Origin: Nonomuraea spiralis
Lineage (GTDB): Bacteria > Actinomycetota > Actinomycetes > Streptosporangiales > Streptosporangiaceae
Direction of reading: 5' to 3'
Assembly: GCF_014648435.1 (NCBI RefSeq)
Contig: NZ_BMRC01000003.1
Coordinates: forward strand, 248,001 to 312,000
Length of the DNA: 64,000 nt
Positions 8,933 to 18,365 of this stretch are shown piece after piece. A model generated the notes under the pieces. It ran no database searches and was not told the DNA's origin. It was given only the letters and a program-made list of their open reading frames with translations. Both the position numbers and the translations under genes were made by a program. Position 1 is the stretch's first letter; every line of letters starts with the position of its first letter.

Positions 8933-9643
8933 ATGAGCCGCCCCACGCGACCTTCGCGTTTCTGGGAGACCTTGGCAGTAGTCGTGGTGAAACCGCTGTC
9001 GCGGCTCCTGGTCAAGCGGGACTGGCGCAACGGCGAGCGCCTCCCGCGCACCGGCGGCATCATCATCGCGGCCAACCATCTGTCCTGGACCGATCCGGTG
9101 CTGCTGTCGCACTTCCTGTTCAACAACGGCCGCTGGCCGGTCATCCTGGCCAAGGCCGCCCTGTTCAAGGTGCCCCTCCTCGGCCGCGCCCTGACCGGCC
9201 TGCTGGCCATCCCCGTCGAGCGGGGCAGCAGCGAGGCGGCCAGGTCGCTCAGCTCCTCGGCCCAGCGGCTGCGCGACGGCGCGGCGATCCTGTTCTACCC
9301 CGAGGGCACCTGCACCCGCGATCCCGAACTGTGGCCCATGGTGGGCAAGACCGGCGCGGCCCGCCTGGCGCTGGAGAGCGGCGCGAAGGTCATCCCCGTC
9401 GCCCACTGGGGCGCCCACGAGCTGCTCCCGTACGGCGCCAAGAAGCCCAGCCTGTTCCCCCGCAAGACCTTCCACGTGACCGTGGGCCCCCCGGTAGACC
9501 TGTCCAAGTACGAGGGCCTGCCCATGCGCGCCGGCGTGCTGCGGGACGCGACCGCCGACATCATGGCGGCCGTCACCGAGCAACTGGCCGAGCTGCGCGG
9601 CGAGAAGGCCCCCGAAACTCCCTACGACCCCGCCAGGCGGTGA
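8933..9643 (+). CDS. plsC: 1-acylglycerol-3-phosphate acyltransferase
   Basis: A 236-residue PlsC-type acyltransferase that makes phosphatidic acid at the membrane. It has the catalytic NHLSWTD (HX4D), the YPEGTCTRD box and the PVERG segment. The ATG at 8933 follows GGAGGAG with ideal spacing; a longer frame from 8900 lacks this. gpsA begins 4 bases after the stop, so the two form a glycerolipid operon. Confidence 0.93.
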   Translation: MSRPTRPSRFWETLAVVVVKPLSRLLVKRDWRNGERLPRTGGIIIAANHLSWTDPVLLSHFLFNNGRWPVILAKAALFKVPLLGRALTGLLAIPVERGSSEAARSLSSSAQRLRDGAAILFYPEGTCTRDPELWPMVGKTGAARLALESGAKVIPVAHWGAHELLPYGAKKPSLFPRKTFHVTVGPPVDLSKYEGLPMRAGVLRDATADIMAAVTEQLAELRGEKAPETPYDPARR

Positions 9644-9647
9644 TGGC

Positions 9648-10658
9648 ATGACAAAAGTGGCCGTTTTCGGCACGGGTTCGTGGGGCACCACGTTCGCCAT
9701 GGTGCTCGCCGAGGCAGGCAACCAGGTCACCCTCTGGGGACGCAGGCCGGAGCTCGTCGAGGCGATCGACGCCGACCACGCCAACCCCGACTACCTGCCC
9801 GGCGTACGGCTGCCCGAGACGCTGCGCGCCACCACCGACCCCGTACACGCGCTCGACGGCGCCGACTTCGTCGTCCTCGCCGTGCCCTCGCAGATGTTGC
9901 GGCCCAACCTGACGGCCTGGCGCGAGCACATCCCGTCCGGCGCGGTCCTGGTCAGCCTCATGAAGGGCATCGAGCTCGGCACGACCAAGCGCATGAGCGA
10001 GGTGATCCGCGAGGTCGCCGAGGTGCCCGAGGAACGGGTCGCGGTGGTGTCCGGGCCCAACCTGGCCAAGGAGATCGCCCACCGCCAGCCCGCCGCCACC
10101 GTCGTGGCCTGCACCGACGAGTCCGTCGCCGAACGCCTCCAGGCCGCCTGCCACCGGCCGCCGTGGTTCCGGCCGTACACGAACACCGACGTGGTCGGGG
10201 TCGAGCTGGGCGGCGCGGTGAAGAACGTGATCGCGCTGGCCGTGGGCGTCTCGGCGGGCATGGGCATGGGCGACAACGTCAGCGCCATGCTCATCACCAG
10301 GGGCCTGGCCGAGATCTCCCGCCTGGGCGCCGCGCTGGGCGCCGACCCCCACACCTTCGCCGGGCTGGCCGGCATGGGCGACCTCGTGGCCACCTGCACC
10401 TCACCGCTGTCGCGCAACCGCACGTTCGGCGAGAACCTGGGCCGCGGCATGACCCTCGCCGAGGTCGTCGCCGCCACCAAGCAGACCGCCGAGGGCGTGA
10501 AGTCCTGCGAGTCCGTCCTCGAGCTGGCCAGGAAGCACGACGTCGAGATGCCGATCACCGAAGTGGTCGTGGGGGTCGTGCACGACGGCATGTCGCCGTC
10601 CGAGGCGGGCATGCTGCTCATGTCCCGCACCCCCAAACCGGAACGCTACGGAGTGTGA
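9648..10658 (+). CDS. gpsA: Glycerol-3-phosphate dehydrogenase [NAD(P)+]
   Basis: A 336-residue cytosolic enzyme that reduces dihydroxyacetone phosphate to sn-glycerol-3-phosphate for phospholipids. It has the nucleotide-binding VFGTGSWGT at the N-terminus, SGPNLAKEI, the catalytic Lys in [13 protein letters not shown] and the C-terminal GMGDLVATC motif. Tight spacing after plsC suggests one transcript. ddl follows 63 bases later. Confidence 0.97.
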   Translation: MTKVAVFGTGSWGTTFAMVLAEAGNQVTLWGRRPELVEAIDADHANPDYLPGVRLPETLRATTDPVHALDGADFVVLAVPSQMLRPNLTAWREHIPSGAVLVSLMKGIELGTTKRMSEVIREVAEVPEERVAVVSGPNLAKEIAHRQPAATVVACTDESVAERLQAACHRPPWFRPYTNTDVVGVELGGAVKNVIALAVGVSAGMGMGDNVSAMLITRGLAEISRLGAALGADPHTFAGLAGMGDLVATCTSPLSRNRTFGENLGRGMTLAEVVAATKQTAEGVKSCESVLELARKHDVEMPITEVVVGVVHDGMSPSEAGMLLMSRTPKPERYGV

Positions 10659-10721
10659 ATACGGACATCACCGCGTGCTCGACTCGCTGTTCAGGGGGAC
10701 ACCCCGGTAGATTCGGACGTC

Positions 10722-11816
10722 ATGAGCAAGCCACGCGTCGCCGTCGTTTTCGGAGGTCGCAATTCCGAGCATGCCGTGTCCCTCATGGGCGCGGGCAGCG
10801 TGCTCGATGTGATCGACAGGAGTAAGTACGAGGTGATCCCCGTCGGGATCGCCCAGGACGGCAGGTGGGTGCTCGCCGCGTCCGACCAGCGGTTCGCCAT
10901 CGAGGCCGGAGAACTGCCCGCGGTCGACACCTCCGGCGCCGCGCTCGCGCTGCCCAGCGGCGGCACCGGGCTCGTGGCCTACGACCCCGGCAGCATCCCG
11001 GTAGAGCTCGGCTCGGTCGACGTGGTCTTCCCGGTCATGCACGGCCCGTTCGCCGAGGACGGCACGATCCAGGGCCTGCTGGAGATGGCCGGCGTCCGCT
11101 ACGTCGGCTCCGGCGTGCTGGCCAGCGCCGTCGGCATGGACAAAGCTCACATGAAGACCGTGATGGCCGCCGCCGGGCTGCCGATCGGCCGCTACGTCGT
11201 GGTCCGCGACCGCGACTGGCGGCTCAACCGCGAGTGCGTGCTCAAGGAGGCCGAGGAGCTCGGCTTCCCGGTGTTCGTCAAGCCCGCCAGGGCCGGCTCC
11301 TCGCAGGGCATCACCAAGGCCCACGACCGCGCCGAGCTGGAGGCGGCCGTGGACTCCGCAAGGCAGCACGACCCCAAGGTGCTCATCGAGGCCGCGATCG
11401 AGGGCCGCGAGATCGAGTGCGCGGTGCTGGAGTCGCTCGGCGACGAGCCCGCCGCCGCGTCGATCCCGGGCGAGGTCAAGGTCGAGGGCGGCCAGGAGTT
11501 CTTCGACTTCGAGGCCAAGTACTACCCCGACCAGATGTCGCTGACCGTGCCCGCCGACATCCCGGCCGAGACCGCCGAGGAACTGCGCGCGATGGCCGTA
11601 CGGGCGTTCGAGGCGCTCGACTGCGAGGGACTGTCCAGGGTCGACTTCTTCTACACGCCCGACGGCCGGCTGATCTTCAACGAGATCAACACGATGCCCG
11701 GGTTCACCTCGCTGTCGGTCGCGCCGCAACTCTGGGCCGCCTCGGGGCTGCCCTACGCCGCGCTGGTCGACCGGCTGATCCAGCTCGCGCTGTCGCGCTC
11801 AGCCGGACTGCGTTGA
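10722..11816 (+). CDS. ddl: D-alanine--D-alanine ligase
   Basis: A 364-residue ATP-grasp enzyme that makes D-Ala-D-Ala for peptidoglycan. It has FGGRNSEHAVSL at the N-terminus, HGPFAEDGTIQG, FVKPARAGSSQGI in the ATP lid and the metal-binding EINTMPGFTSLS. Length and motifs are those of a normal Ddl. Its last 18 bases overlap the convergent DUF3515 gene. Confidence 0.97.
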   Translation: MSKPRVAVVFGGRNSEHAVSLMGAGSVLDVIDRSKYEVIPVGIAQDGRWVLAASDQRFAIEAGELPAVDTSGAALALPSGGTGLVAYDPGSIPVELGSVDVVFPVMHGPFAEDGTIQGLLEMAGVRYVGSGVLASAVGMDKAHMKTVMAAAGLPIGRYVVVRDRDWRLNRECVLKEAEELGFPVFVKPARAGSSQGITKAHDRAELEAAVDSARQHDPKVLIEAAIEGREIECAVLESLGDEPAAASIPGEVKVEGGQEFFDFEAKYYPDQMSLTVPADIPAETAEELRAMAVRAFEALDCEGLSRVDFFYTPDGRLIFNEINTMPGFTSLSVAPQLWAASGLPYAALVDRLIQLALSRSAGLR

Positions 11817-12233
11817 GACGGCCTGCCCGATCGGCCGCGACAACTGCGCGAGCACGTCGGTCGCCGCGTGCTCGCCGCCGACCGTGACCTCCACGTACGT
11901 GGGCGCGGCTACGGCGGTGAACAGGATCGGCCTCTCCGGATCGGCGAACCAGCCCACCCCGTCGATCTCCTGGAGCTGGTCGGTCGGCGCCATCCGCGCC
12001 GGGCGCGGCACACCGCAACGCAGCGCGATGGACGCCTCACCCCAGACCGCCACGTACGGCGAGGCCGGCTCGGACGTGCCACGCTCGGCACCGTCCAGCG
12101 TCTTGGGCAGCAGGGACGCCAGCCTGTCACAGGACGCCGCCGCCTCCCCCGAAGGCGCGGGCGGATCGACCCGTACGGCGCCGCCGCAGCCGGCGAGAGC
12201 CAGAAGAAGGAGCAGGACGGCGGCGGCGCGCAT
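11799..12233 (-). CDS. DUF3515-type lipoprotein
   Basis: A 144-residue predicted lipoprotein. The signal sequence MRAAAVLLLLLALAGC ends in an LAGC lipobox with the acylated Cys at 16. The mature part has conserved Cys residues at SCDRLASLLP and ALRCGVPRP, as in DUF3515 proteins commonly found beside ddl and thiL in actinobacteria. The role is unknown; it would be anchored outside the cytoplasmic membrane. It converges on ddl with an 18-base overlap. Confidence 0.88.
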   Translation of the reverse strand: MRAAAVLLLLLALAGCGGAVRVDPPAPSGEAAASCDRLASLLPKTLDGAERGTSEPASPYVAVWGEASIALRCGVPRPARMAPTDQLQEIDGVGWFADPERPILFTAVAAPTYVEVTVGGEHAATDVLAQLSRPIGQAVSTQSG

Positions 12234-12254
12234 GGAACCAAGACCTCGGATGTG

Positions 12255-12488
12255 TCAGATATGAACGATCGGACACGTAAGAGTACGCGTGATCCCCTCC
12301 ACCGCCTGAATCTGCGCCACGACCAGCTTGCCGAGCTCGTCGACGTTGCGCGCCTCCGCGCGGACGATCACGTCGTAAGGTCCCGTCACGTCTTCCGCCT
12401 GGGTGACCCCCGGAATTCCGGAGATCTCCTCGGCAACGGCGGCGGCCTTGCCGACCTCGGTCTGAATAAGGATGTAGGCCTGCACCAT
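12255..12488 (-). CDS. Stand-alone Lrp/AsnC effector-binding domain protein
   Basis: A 77-residue protein consisting only of the RAM/AsnC ligand-binding fold (VQAYILIQTEVGK...VTGPYDVIVRAEA...GITRTLTCPIVHI). There is no DNA-binding domain. Such proteins form oligomers that bind amino acids. The ATG at 12488 follows GGGAGG. It is divergent from thiL with 47 bases between the chosen starts. Ligand and partner are unknown. Confidence 0.9.
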   Translation of the reverse strand: MVQAYILIQTEVGKAAAVAEEISGIPGVTQAEDVTGPYDVIVRAEARNVDELGKLVVAQIQAVEGITRTLTCPIVHI

Positions 12489-12535
12489 TACGTCCTCCCG
12501 GGCGATTGGATCACGCCGAAGGGCCACCGTACCCT

Positions 12536-13504
12536 GTGTGCGTCAGGAGGTGCGTCATCACAGTCGGAGATCTCGGCGAATTCGGTGTCGTGAATCGTAT
12601 TGCCGGACGCCTGCCCCAGGGAGAGGGGGTCATGCTAGGCCCGGGTGACGACGCCGCCGTGGTGGCCGCGCCCGACGCACGGGTGGTCGTGTCCACGGAT
12701 CTGCTGGTCGAACGCCGCCACTTCCGGCTCGACTGGTCCAGCGGCTACGACGTGGGCCGCAAGGCCGCCGCCCAGAACCTCGCCGACGTCGCCGCCATGG
12801 GAGCCGTGCCCACGTCCATCGTGGTCGGGCTCGGCATCCCGGCCGAGCTGCCCGTGGCCTGGCTCGACGCGCTGACCGACGGGTTCCGCGAGGAGTGCGC
12901 CGAGGTCGGCGCGAGCGTGGTCGGCGGCGACATCACCCGGTCCGACCTGGTGGTCATCGGGGTGACCGCGCTGGGCGACCTGGGCGGGCGGGCGCCGGTC
13001 AAGCGGTCCGGGGCGCGGCCGGGACAGGTGGTGGCCGTGGCGGGGCGGCTGGGCCACGCCGCCGCCGGATGGGCGTTGCTGGAGGCCGGGGCCGTGATCG
13101 GGTCCGCCGCGCTGGAGGAGGCGGTGACCGCCCATCGGCGGCCGTCCCCGCCGTACCAGGAGGGGCCGCGCGCGGCCGGGCTGGGCGCGAGCGCGATGCT
13201 CGACGTCAGCGACGGCCTGGTGCAGGACCTCGGGCACGTGGCCGCGGCCAGTGGCGTACGTGTAGAGCTCGACCCCGAGGCGTTCACCGTGGGGGAGCCG
13301 GTGGTGGCGGCGGCCAAGGAACTGGGGAGCGACCCGCTCGAATGGGTGCTCACGGGCGGCGAGGACCACGCGCTCGCCGCCGTCTTCCCCCCTGACGTAC
13401 GCCTGCCGCCGTCCTGGCAGGTCGTGGGACGGGTGGTCGAGGGGGAGGGCGTCCTGGTGTACGGGCGCGAGATGGGCCGAGGCGGCTGGGATCACTTTCG
13501 GTGA
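12536..13504 (+). CDS. thiL: Thiamine-monophosphate kinase
   Basis: An enzyme of about 322 residues that phosphorylates thiamine phosphate to thiamine diphosphate. It has LGPGDDAAVV near the N-terminus, STDLLVERRHFRLDWS, the DVGRKAAAQNLADVAAMGA metal/ATP motif and MLDVSDGLVQDLGH. The start is uncertain. Conserved sequence begins at VGDLGEFG (12563). The only nearby in-frame starts are ATG 12506 and GTG 12536, and the best ribosome site (AGGAGG, 12545-12550) lies after both. I used GTG 12536. Confidence 0.92.
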   Translation: MCVRRCVITVGDLGEFGVVNRIAGRLPQGEGVMLGPGDDAAVVAAPDARVVVSTDLLVERRHFRLDWSSGYDVGRKAAAQNLADVAAMGAVPTSIVVGLGIPAELPVAWLDALTDGFREECAEVGASVVGGDITRSDLVVIGVTALGDLGGRAPVKRSGARPGQVVAVAGRLGHAAAGWALLEAGAVIGSAALEEAVTAHRRPSPPYQEGPRAAGLGASAMLDVSDGLVQDLGHVAAASGVRVELDPEAFTVGEPVVAAAKELGSDPLEWVLTGGEDHALAAVFPPDVRLPPSWQVVGRVVEGEGVLVYGREMGRGGWDHFR

Positions 13505-13629
13505 TGACTTGTCCCGGTTTACGTGAAATTTTCCTGGTTTGGGGTGGCACTAGCGGGATTGTTGTGACAAGGACGTAGTAAAGGTGTTATGAAGATTGGC
13601 GGCCACTGTAACCGCGAGAAAGGGCAGCC

Positions 13630-15438
13630 ATGGGCCGCCACGGCACCGGTGGATCCGACGACGGGGATGAACGGGGGAACGGCAGCGCTTTCTGGGGTCC
13701 CGACGACCCGGCCGAGGCGCCGGGATGGCCGGCGTTGCCGGACCAGGTCGAGGTGACGGGGCAGTGGGCCCCGATGCCGCGCCGCGAGGACGGCCGTCCG
13801 CCGCGCGCTCCGCAGCCCGAGCCGTTCGAGACGACGGGGGCCTTCGCGGTGCCCACCGACGCCGCCCCCGGGTTCACGCCGTCCGACGACCCGTCCGGAG
13901 CCTTCCCGCCGCCGTCCGGGCCCGCGTTCTCCGGTTCGCCGTTCTTCGAGCCGTCCGGGGGAGCGTTCCCCGGTTCGCCCTCTTCTGAGCCGCACGGCGG
14001 TGCGTTCCCTGGTTCGCCTTCTTCTGAGCCGCCCGGGGGCGCGTTCCCGGGTTCGCCCTATCCTGAGCCGGCCGGGGCGGGCCCGTTCGAGGTGACGGGC
14101 GCCTTCGCCCGTCCGGCCGACTGGGACGCCGTCGCCCCCTCCAGAGGCCCCGCCCCGTCCGACGCACAGCCTGATGCCCGGTCCGGCCCCACGGCCGCCT
14201 TCGGCGTGCCGCCGAGCTTCGACGCCTCCGGCCGTACCACCGGCCCGTTCGACGCGCCCGGCCCCGACGCCACCGCCCGGTTCGACAACGCCCGCTTCGA
14301 CAACACCGGGTTCGACAACACCGGGTTCGACAACGGCGGGTTCGGCAACGCCACCGCCAGGTTCGACGCGCCGCCCGGCGCCGGTCCTGAGAACGGTTTC
14401 CCGGGTGGTCCGCCCGAGCCCGGCGACGTGAAGGTCGCCGGGGAGCCCACCGCCGTGCACACGCCGGCGTGGGCGGAGGCCGAGACCGGCTTCCTGCGTT
14501 CGGGCTGGTCCTCCGACGAAGGGCTGGAGGACCTCGACGAGCCCGGCGAGTCCCGTGGCGGCCGCCGGCGCAGGGGATCCAGAGGCGGCGGCGGTGGCGG
14601 CGACGACGTGCTGAACGTCCCCACCGGCGGCGGCAGGGGCAAGGGCCGCATGGCGCTGCTGTCGGTCGCCGCCGTGGCCGTCGTGCTCGGCGGCACGGTC
14701 GCCGGCGTGAAGCTCATGAGCTCCTCCGGCGATCCCGCCGGGTGCGCGGACGCGAGCTGCGCCGCCGTGCAGACCAGCACCAGTCCCTCGGAGCCGGTGA
14801 CCTCCGACCCCGCCACCGAGGAGGAGGACGAGCCTTCGGAGGAGCCGACTGAGGAAGAGGAGTCGGGCACGCCCTCCGACGCCCCGACGACGACCGCCCC
14901 CACGTACGGCAACCGCGCCCCGCGCCGCAGCTCGCCCCCCACCCCCACGCCCACCAGGACGCGGACGAAGCCTTCGGCCAAGCCGACGAAGGACGTCGAG
15001 CCGCCCGCCGAGGAGACGATCTCCGAGGCGCCCACGGACGACCCCACGACCATGGGCAACTCCGACACCGGCGTGGTGCCGACCGTCGGCAGCAGCCCCG
15101 CGCCCACCACCTCCTCCACGGTCGGGTCCGGTGGGAGCGGCGGGTCGGTCAACGTGCGGCAGACGGTCAGGCAGCGGCTCACCGCGTACTCGGCCACGCT
15201 GCGCGTGACGAACCAGGCGCAGGTCCCGCTGGCGGACGCCACCTTCTCCGTGCCGGTCGAGGGCCGTGTCATGAACGTGAACGGCGGATCCTGGACCCAG
15301 GACGGCGACCTGCTGATCATCGACCTGTCGGGCTCGCTGGCCGCCGGGGACTCCGTGGACGTCACGTACTCGGCGACGGGGAAGGCGCAGGAGCCCGGGG
15401 CGTGTGGGCTGGTCGGTGGGGAGTGCTCCATCGGCTGA
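13630..15438 (+). CDS. Single-pass membrane protein with repeat-rich N-terminus and CBM2-like C-terminus
   Basis: A 602-residue protein in four parts. Residues 1-330 are low-complexity, Pro/Gly/Phe-rich and presumably disordered. They hold four 13-residue repeats (97-148), five FDN-type pentads (218-242) and scattered (F)E(T/V)TGAFA motifs. Residues about 341-363 are one membrane helix after a basic GRGKGR stretch, so the N-terminus is probably cytoplasmic. Residues about 365-500 are a Glu/Thr/Pro-rich linker. The last ~95 residues form a beta-sandwich resembling cellulose-binding (CBM2) modules, with [35 protein letters not shown] precedes the ATG. The gene lies between thiL and thiD, but nothing links it to thiamine. 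Function unknown. Confidence 0.8.
   Translation: MGRHGTGGSDDGDERGNGSAFWGPDDPAEAPGWPALPDQVEVTGQWAPMPRREDGRPPRAPQPEPFETTGAFAVPTDAAPGFTPSDDPSGAFPPPSGPAFSGSPFFEPSGGAFPGSPSSEPHGGAFPGSPSSEPPGGAFPGSPYPEPAGAGPFEVTGAFARPADWDAVAPSRGPAPSDAQPDARSGPTAAFGVPPSFDASGRTTGPFDAPGPDATARFDNARFDNTGFDNTGFDNGGFGNATARFDAPPGAGPENGFPGGPPEPGDVKVAGEPTAVHTPAWAEAETGFLRSGWSSDEGLEDLDEPGESRGGRRRRGSRGGGGGGDDVLNVPTGGGRGKGRMALLSVAAVAVVLGGTVAGVKLMSSSGDPAGCADASCAAVQTSTSPSEPVTSDPATEEEDEPSEEPTEEEESGTPSDAPTTTAPTYGNRAPRRSSPPTPTPTRTRTKPSAKPTKDVEPPAEETISEAPTDDPTTMGNSDTGVVPTVGSSPAPTTSSTVGSGGSGGSVNVRQTVRQRLTAYSATLRVTNQAQVPLADATFSVPVEGRVMNVNGGSWTQDGDLLIIDLSGSLAAGDSVDVTYSATGKAQEPGACGLVGGECSIG
13918..14073 (+). repeat. Four 39-base tandem repeats within the membrane-protein gene
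   Basis: They encode four 13-residue units: [39 protein letters not shown] and [13 protein letters not shown]. The middle two are nearly identical in DNA as well, which suggests recent expansion. Confidence 0.9.
14281..14355 (+). repeat. Five 15-base tandem repeats (FDN pentads)
   Basis: They encode [20 protein letters not shown] and FGNAT. Copies 2 and 3 are identical in DNA (ttcgacaacaccggg). Confidence 0.9.
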
Positions 15439-15454
15439 GTGGTTGGATGGGGGC

Positions 15455-16243
15455 ATGACGACCCCTCCACGTGTGCTGACCGTCGCGGGCTCCGACTCGG
15501 GAGGCGGCGCGGGCATCCAGGCCGACCTGAAGACCATGATGGCGATGGGCGTCCACGGCATGAGCGTGATCGCCGCCGTCACGGCCCAGAACTCGCTGGG
15601 CGTCCAGGGCTACTGGGAGCTGCCGCCGGAGGCCGTGCGCGCGCAGCTCGACTCCGTGCTGGGCGACATCGGGGCGCAGGCCGTCAAGACCGGCATGCTG
15701 GCCTCGCCGGTGCTGGTGGAGACGGTGGCCGAGGTGCTGAGGGCCTATCCCGCGCCGCTGGTGGTCGATCCCGTCGGGGTGTCCAAGCACGGTGACTCCC
15801 TGCTCGCGCCTGAGGCCGTAGACGTCCTCAGGACGCGCCTGCTGCCCGTAGCCACCGTCGTGACGCCCAACCTGTGGGAGGTGGAGCAGCTCACCTCGGT
15901 CAAGGTCGAGGACGAACGCGACCTGCGCCGGGCCGCCGACGCCGTGCTCGCGCTCGGCCCGACCTGGGCGCTGATCAAGGGCGGCCATCTGCCGGGCGCC
16001 CCCGTCGACCTGCTGACCGACGGCACGACCGAGCACCGCTTCGCCGCCGAACGTCTCGACAACCGCCACACCCACGGCACCGGCTGCACGCTCGCCTCCG
16101 CCGTCGCCTCCCGGCTCGCGTTCGGTGACGACGTCCCGGCGGCGGTGGCCAGGGCCAAGGAGTACGTGACGGGCGCGATCGCGCGGGGTTTCCCCTTGGG
16201 CGACGGCATCGGCCCGGTCGACCACGCCTGGCGGTGGCGCTGA
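15455..16243 (+). CDS. thiD: Hydroxymethylpyrimidine/phosphomethylpyrimidine kinase
   Basis: A 262-residue ribokinase-fold enzyme that phosphorylates HMP and HMP phosphate for thiamine synthesis. It has the N-terminal [18 protein letters not shown] motif, QNSLGVQGY near the pyrimidine site, [10 protein letters not shown] and the C-terminal [10 protein letters not shown] anion-hole motif. The ATG at 15455 gives the usual family N-terminus. It lies 16 bases after the preceding gene, so it is probably co-transcribed with it and thiL. Confidence 0.96.
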   Translation: MTTPPRVLTVAGSDSGGGAGIQADLKTMMAMGVHGMSVIAAVTAQNSLGVQGYWELPPEAVRAQLDSVLGDIGAQAVKTGMLASPVLVETVAEVLRAYPAPLVVDPVGVSKHGDSLLAPEAVDVLRTRLLPVATVVTPNLWEVEQLTSVKVEDERDLRRAADAVLALGPTWALIKGGHLPGAPVDLLTDGTTEHRFAAERLDNRHTHGTGCTLASAVASRLAFGDDVPAAVARAKEYVTGAIARGFPLGDGIGPVDHAWRWR

Positions 16244-16247
16244 CCGC

Positions 16248-16283
16248 GTTCCCCGCCCGGTTCCCCGCCCGGTTCCCCGCCCG
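16248..16283 (+). repeat. Three 12-base tandem repeats
   Basis: GTTCCCCGCCCG occurs three times in a row (16248, 16260 and 16272), directly after the thiD stop and before the terminator. A short C-rich microsatellite. Confidence 0.9.
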
Positions 16284-16302
16284 CGCGGGGTGACGCACGA
16301 CG

Positions 16303-16340
16303 AAAGCCCGCCGCCCCCTCGAACAGGGGCGGCGGGCTTT
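16303..16340. terminator. Bidirectional terminator between thiD and rpmB
   Basis: AAAGCCCGCCGCCCC (16303-16317) pairs perfectly with GGGGCGGCGGGCTTT (16326-16340). Both flanks are T-rich for the outgoing transcript, so it can serve the converging thiD and rpmB. Confidence 0.9.
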
Positions 16341-16355
16341 CGCGAAGACGAGAAA

Positions 16356-16541
16356 CTAGCGGGTGACCTTGCCCGCCTTGATGCACGAGGTGCACACGTT
16401 CAGCTTCTTCGGCGTGCCGCCGATGACCGCGCGGACCGTCTGGATGTTGGGGTTCCAACGACGACGGGTACGGCGGTGGGAGTGGGACACGTTGTTGCCG
16501 AAGGTCGGCCCCTTGCGGCAGACATCGCAGACGGAAGCCAC
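16356..16541 (-). CDS. rpmB: 50S ribosomal protein L28, zinc-binding type
   Basis: A 61-residue protein with a GTG start preceded by AAGGAG. It shows the L28 core ([32 protein letters not shown]). Two CxxC pairs (VCDVC near residue 5 and VCTSC near residue 50) make this the zinc-binding (C+) form. Many actinomycetes also have a C- paralogue under Zur control. A much longer open frame upstream on this strand is a shadow of the DhaL gene. Confidence 0.95.
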   Translation of the reverse strand: MASVCDVCRKGPTFGNNVSHSHRRTRRRWNPNIQTVRAVIGGTPKKLNVCTSCIKAGKVTR

Positions 16542-16740
16542 GGTATCGCTCCTTAAAACAGTCGATGTAGCCCTGTCCGCTGATGCTTTCCGGGCGGAGG
16601 GCATGCCGGGACAACCGGCTAGCCAGACGAGAATATCTGATCCACACCATTGGGCGCGAACCAGAGCACTGGACGGTGGCCGGTGCGGGGATATTCTCCT
16701 CCAACAAGGTAGCGCATGCGGGGAGGTCGGAGGAGCGCAG

Positions 16741-18285
16741 ATGAAGGTCCTCGACCCGCCCGCGGTGCGCCGCTGGGCCCGCCTGGCCGCCGACGCCCTC
16801 GGCAGGGCGAGGACGGAGATCGACGCGCTCAACGTGTTCCCCGTGGCCGACGGCGACACCGGCACCAACCTGCACCTCACCATGTTGTCCGCGGCCGAGG
16901 CCGTCGAGTCGCTGCCCGACGACGTGGACGCGGCCGTGGTCTGGCAGACGCTCGCGTACGGCGCGCTGGTCGGGGCGCACGGCAACTCGGGGGTCATCGT
17001 CAGCCAGGCGCTGCGCGGGCTGGCCGAGGTGCTCAAGGACGGTTCGGACCTGCGTGCCGGGCTGCTCAGGGCGGCCACGCTCGCCAGGGAGGCCGTGGCC
17101 AGGCCGGTCGAGGGCACGGTGCTGACCGTACTGGAGTCGGCCGCGCGGGCCGCCCAGGACGCGGGCGGCGACCCGTGCGAGGTGGCGCGGCTGGCGGCGC
17201 GGGAGGCGCGGGCCGCGGTGCGCCGTACGCCGGGGCAGCTTGAGGTGCTGGCCCGCAGCGGGGTCGTGGACGCGGGCGGCGCGGGGGCGGCGATCGTGCT
17301 GGAGACCCTGGCCGCCGTGCTCACCGACTCCTACAGCGACCACTACGACGTGCCCGCGCCGACCGCCAGGGTGACGCCGATGGCCGAGGTGGGCGCCGGC
17401 TACGAGGTGATGTACCTGCTGGACGCCGACGAGGCCGCGGTGGCCGGGCTGCGCGCGGAGCTCGACGCCATGGGCGAGTCGCTGGTCGTGGTGGGCGGCG
17501 AGGGCCTGTGGAACGTGCACGTCCACGTGGCCGAGGCGGGGCCGGCCGTGGAGGCGGGGTTGCGGGCGGGGCGTCCCCACCGGATCAGGATCACGTACCT
17601 GGCCGAGCGTACGCACCGGGGCGGGGCGGGCAGGGGCGTCGTGGCGGTGGCGGCGGGCGACGGGATCGCGGCGCTGTTCGAGGAGAGCGGTGCGGTCGTG
17701 GTGCGGCGCGCGCCCGGCACCCGGCCGGCGCTGCCCGAGCTGCTGGCCGCGATCAGGCAGGCGGGCGCCGAGGTCGCGGTGCTGCCGAACGACGAGGGTG
17801 TCCACGCGGTCGCCGCCGCGGCGGCCGAGATCGCCCGTGAGGACGGCGTGGCCGTCAGCGTGCTGCCGACCAGGGCGACCGTGCAGGGGTTGTCGGCGCT
17901 GGCCGTGCACGACCCGTTGCGGCGCTTCGACGACGACGTGGTGGCCATGACGGACGCGGCCGGCCACACCAGGTACGGGCATCTGGTGGTGGCCGACAGG
18001 GAGGCGTTCACGAGCGCGGGCGTGTGCCGTCCCGGTGACGTGCTGGGCCTGATCGACGGCGACGTGGCGGTGATCGGCGGCGAGCTGGAGCGGGTGGCGA
18101 CGCTGATCGTCGACCGGATGGTGGCGGGCGGCGGCGAGCTGGTGACCCTGGTCACGGGCGCCGGTCTGCCCGGACGGCTCGCCGCCCGCCTGGAGGAGCA
18201 CCTGCGGCGTACGCGGCCGGACGTCGACCTGGTCGTCTACGACGGCGAGCAGGGCGGTTACCCGCTGCTGATCGGCGTCGAGTAG
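16741..18285 (+). CDS. DhaL (DAK2) domain protein, FakA-like
   Basis: A 514-residue protein with an N-terminal DhaL domain (about 1-200) and a C-terminal region typical of FakA. The nucleotide/Mg site is [16 protein letters not shown], followed by [12 protein letters not shown]. In Firmicutes FakA transfers ATP phosphate to a fatty acid held by FakB (DegV family); no degV gene is in the window. The ATG at 16741 follows GGAGGAG. recG starts 80 bases later, a linkage common in actinobacteria and Firmicutes. Confidence 0.88.
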   Translation: MKVLDPPAVRRWARLAADALGRARTEIDALNVFPVADGDTGTNLHLTMLSAAEAVESLPDDVDAAVVWQTLAYGALVGAHGNSGVIVSQALRGLAEVLKDGSDLRAGLLRAATLAREAVARPVEGTVLTVLESAARAAQDAGGDPCEVARLAAREARAAVRRTPGQLEVLARSGVVDAGGAGAAIVLETLAAVLTDSYSDHYDVPAPTARVTPMAEVGAGYEVMYLLDADEAAVAGLRAELDAMGESLVVVGGEGLWNVHVHVAEAGPAVEAGLRAGRPHRIRITYLAERTHRGGAGRGVVAVAAGDGIAALFEESGAVVVRRAPGTRPALPELLAAIRQAGAEVAVLPNDEGVHAVAAAAAEIAREDGVAVSVLPTRATVQGLSALAVHDPLRRFDDDVVAMTDAAGHTRYGHLVVADREAFTSAGVCRPGDVLGLIDGDVAVIGGELERVATLIVDRMVAGGGELVTLVTGAGLPGRLAARLEEHLRRTRPDVDLVVYDGEQGGYPLLIGVE

Positions 18286-18365
18286 CGGGATCGTTCCCCT
18301 TCCGCGGGCGACTCCGGCCCCCGGTGCGGGATTCCTGTCGCCCGCAGGCGGTAGAACTGGATGCC

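Noticed and set aside
12489..15454. TPP riboswitch upstream of thiL or thiD
   Set aside because: Spacers are too short (47 and 16 bases) and show no CUGAGA-type core; these genes are not in a typical thiC-type leader.
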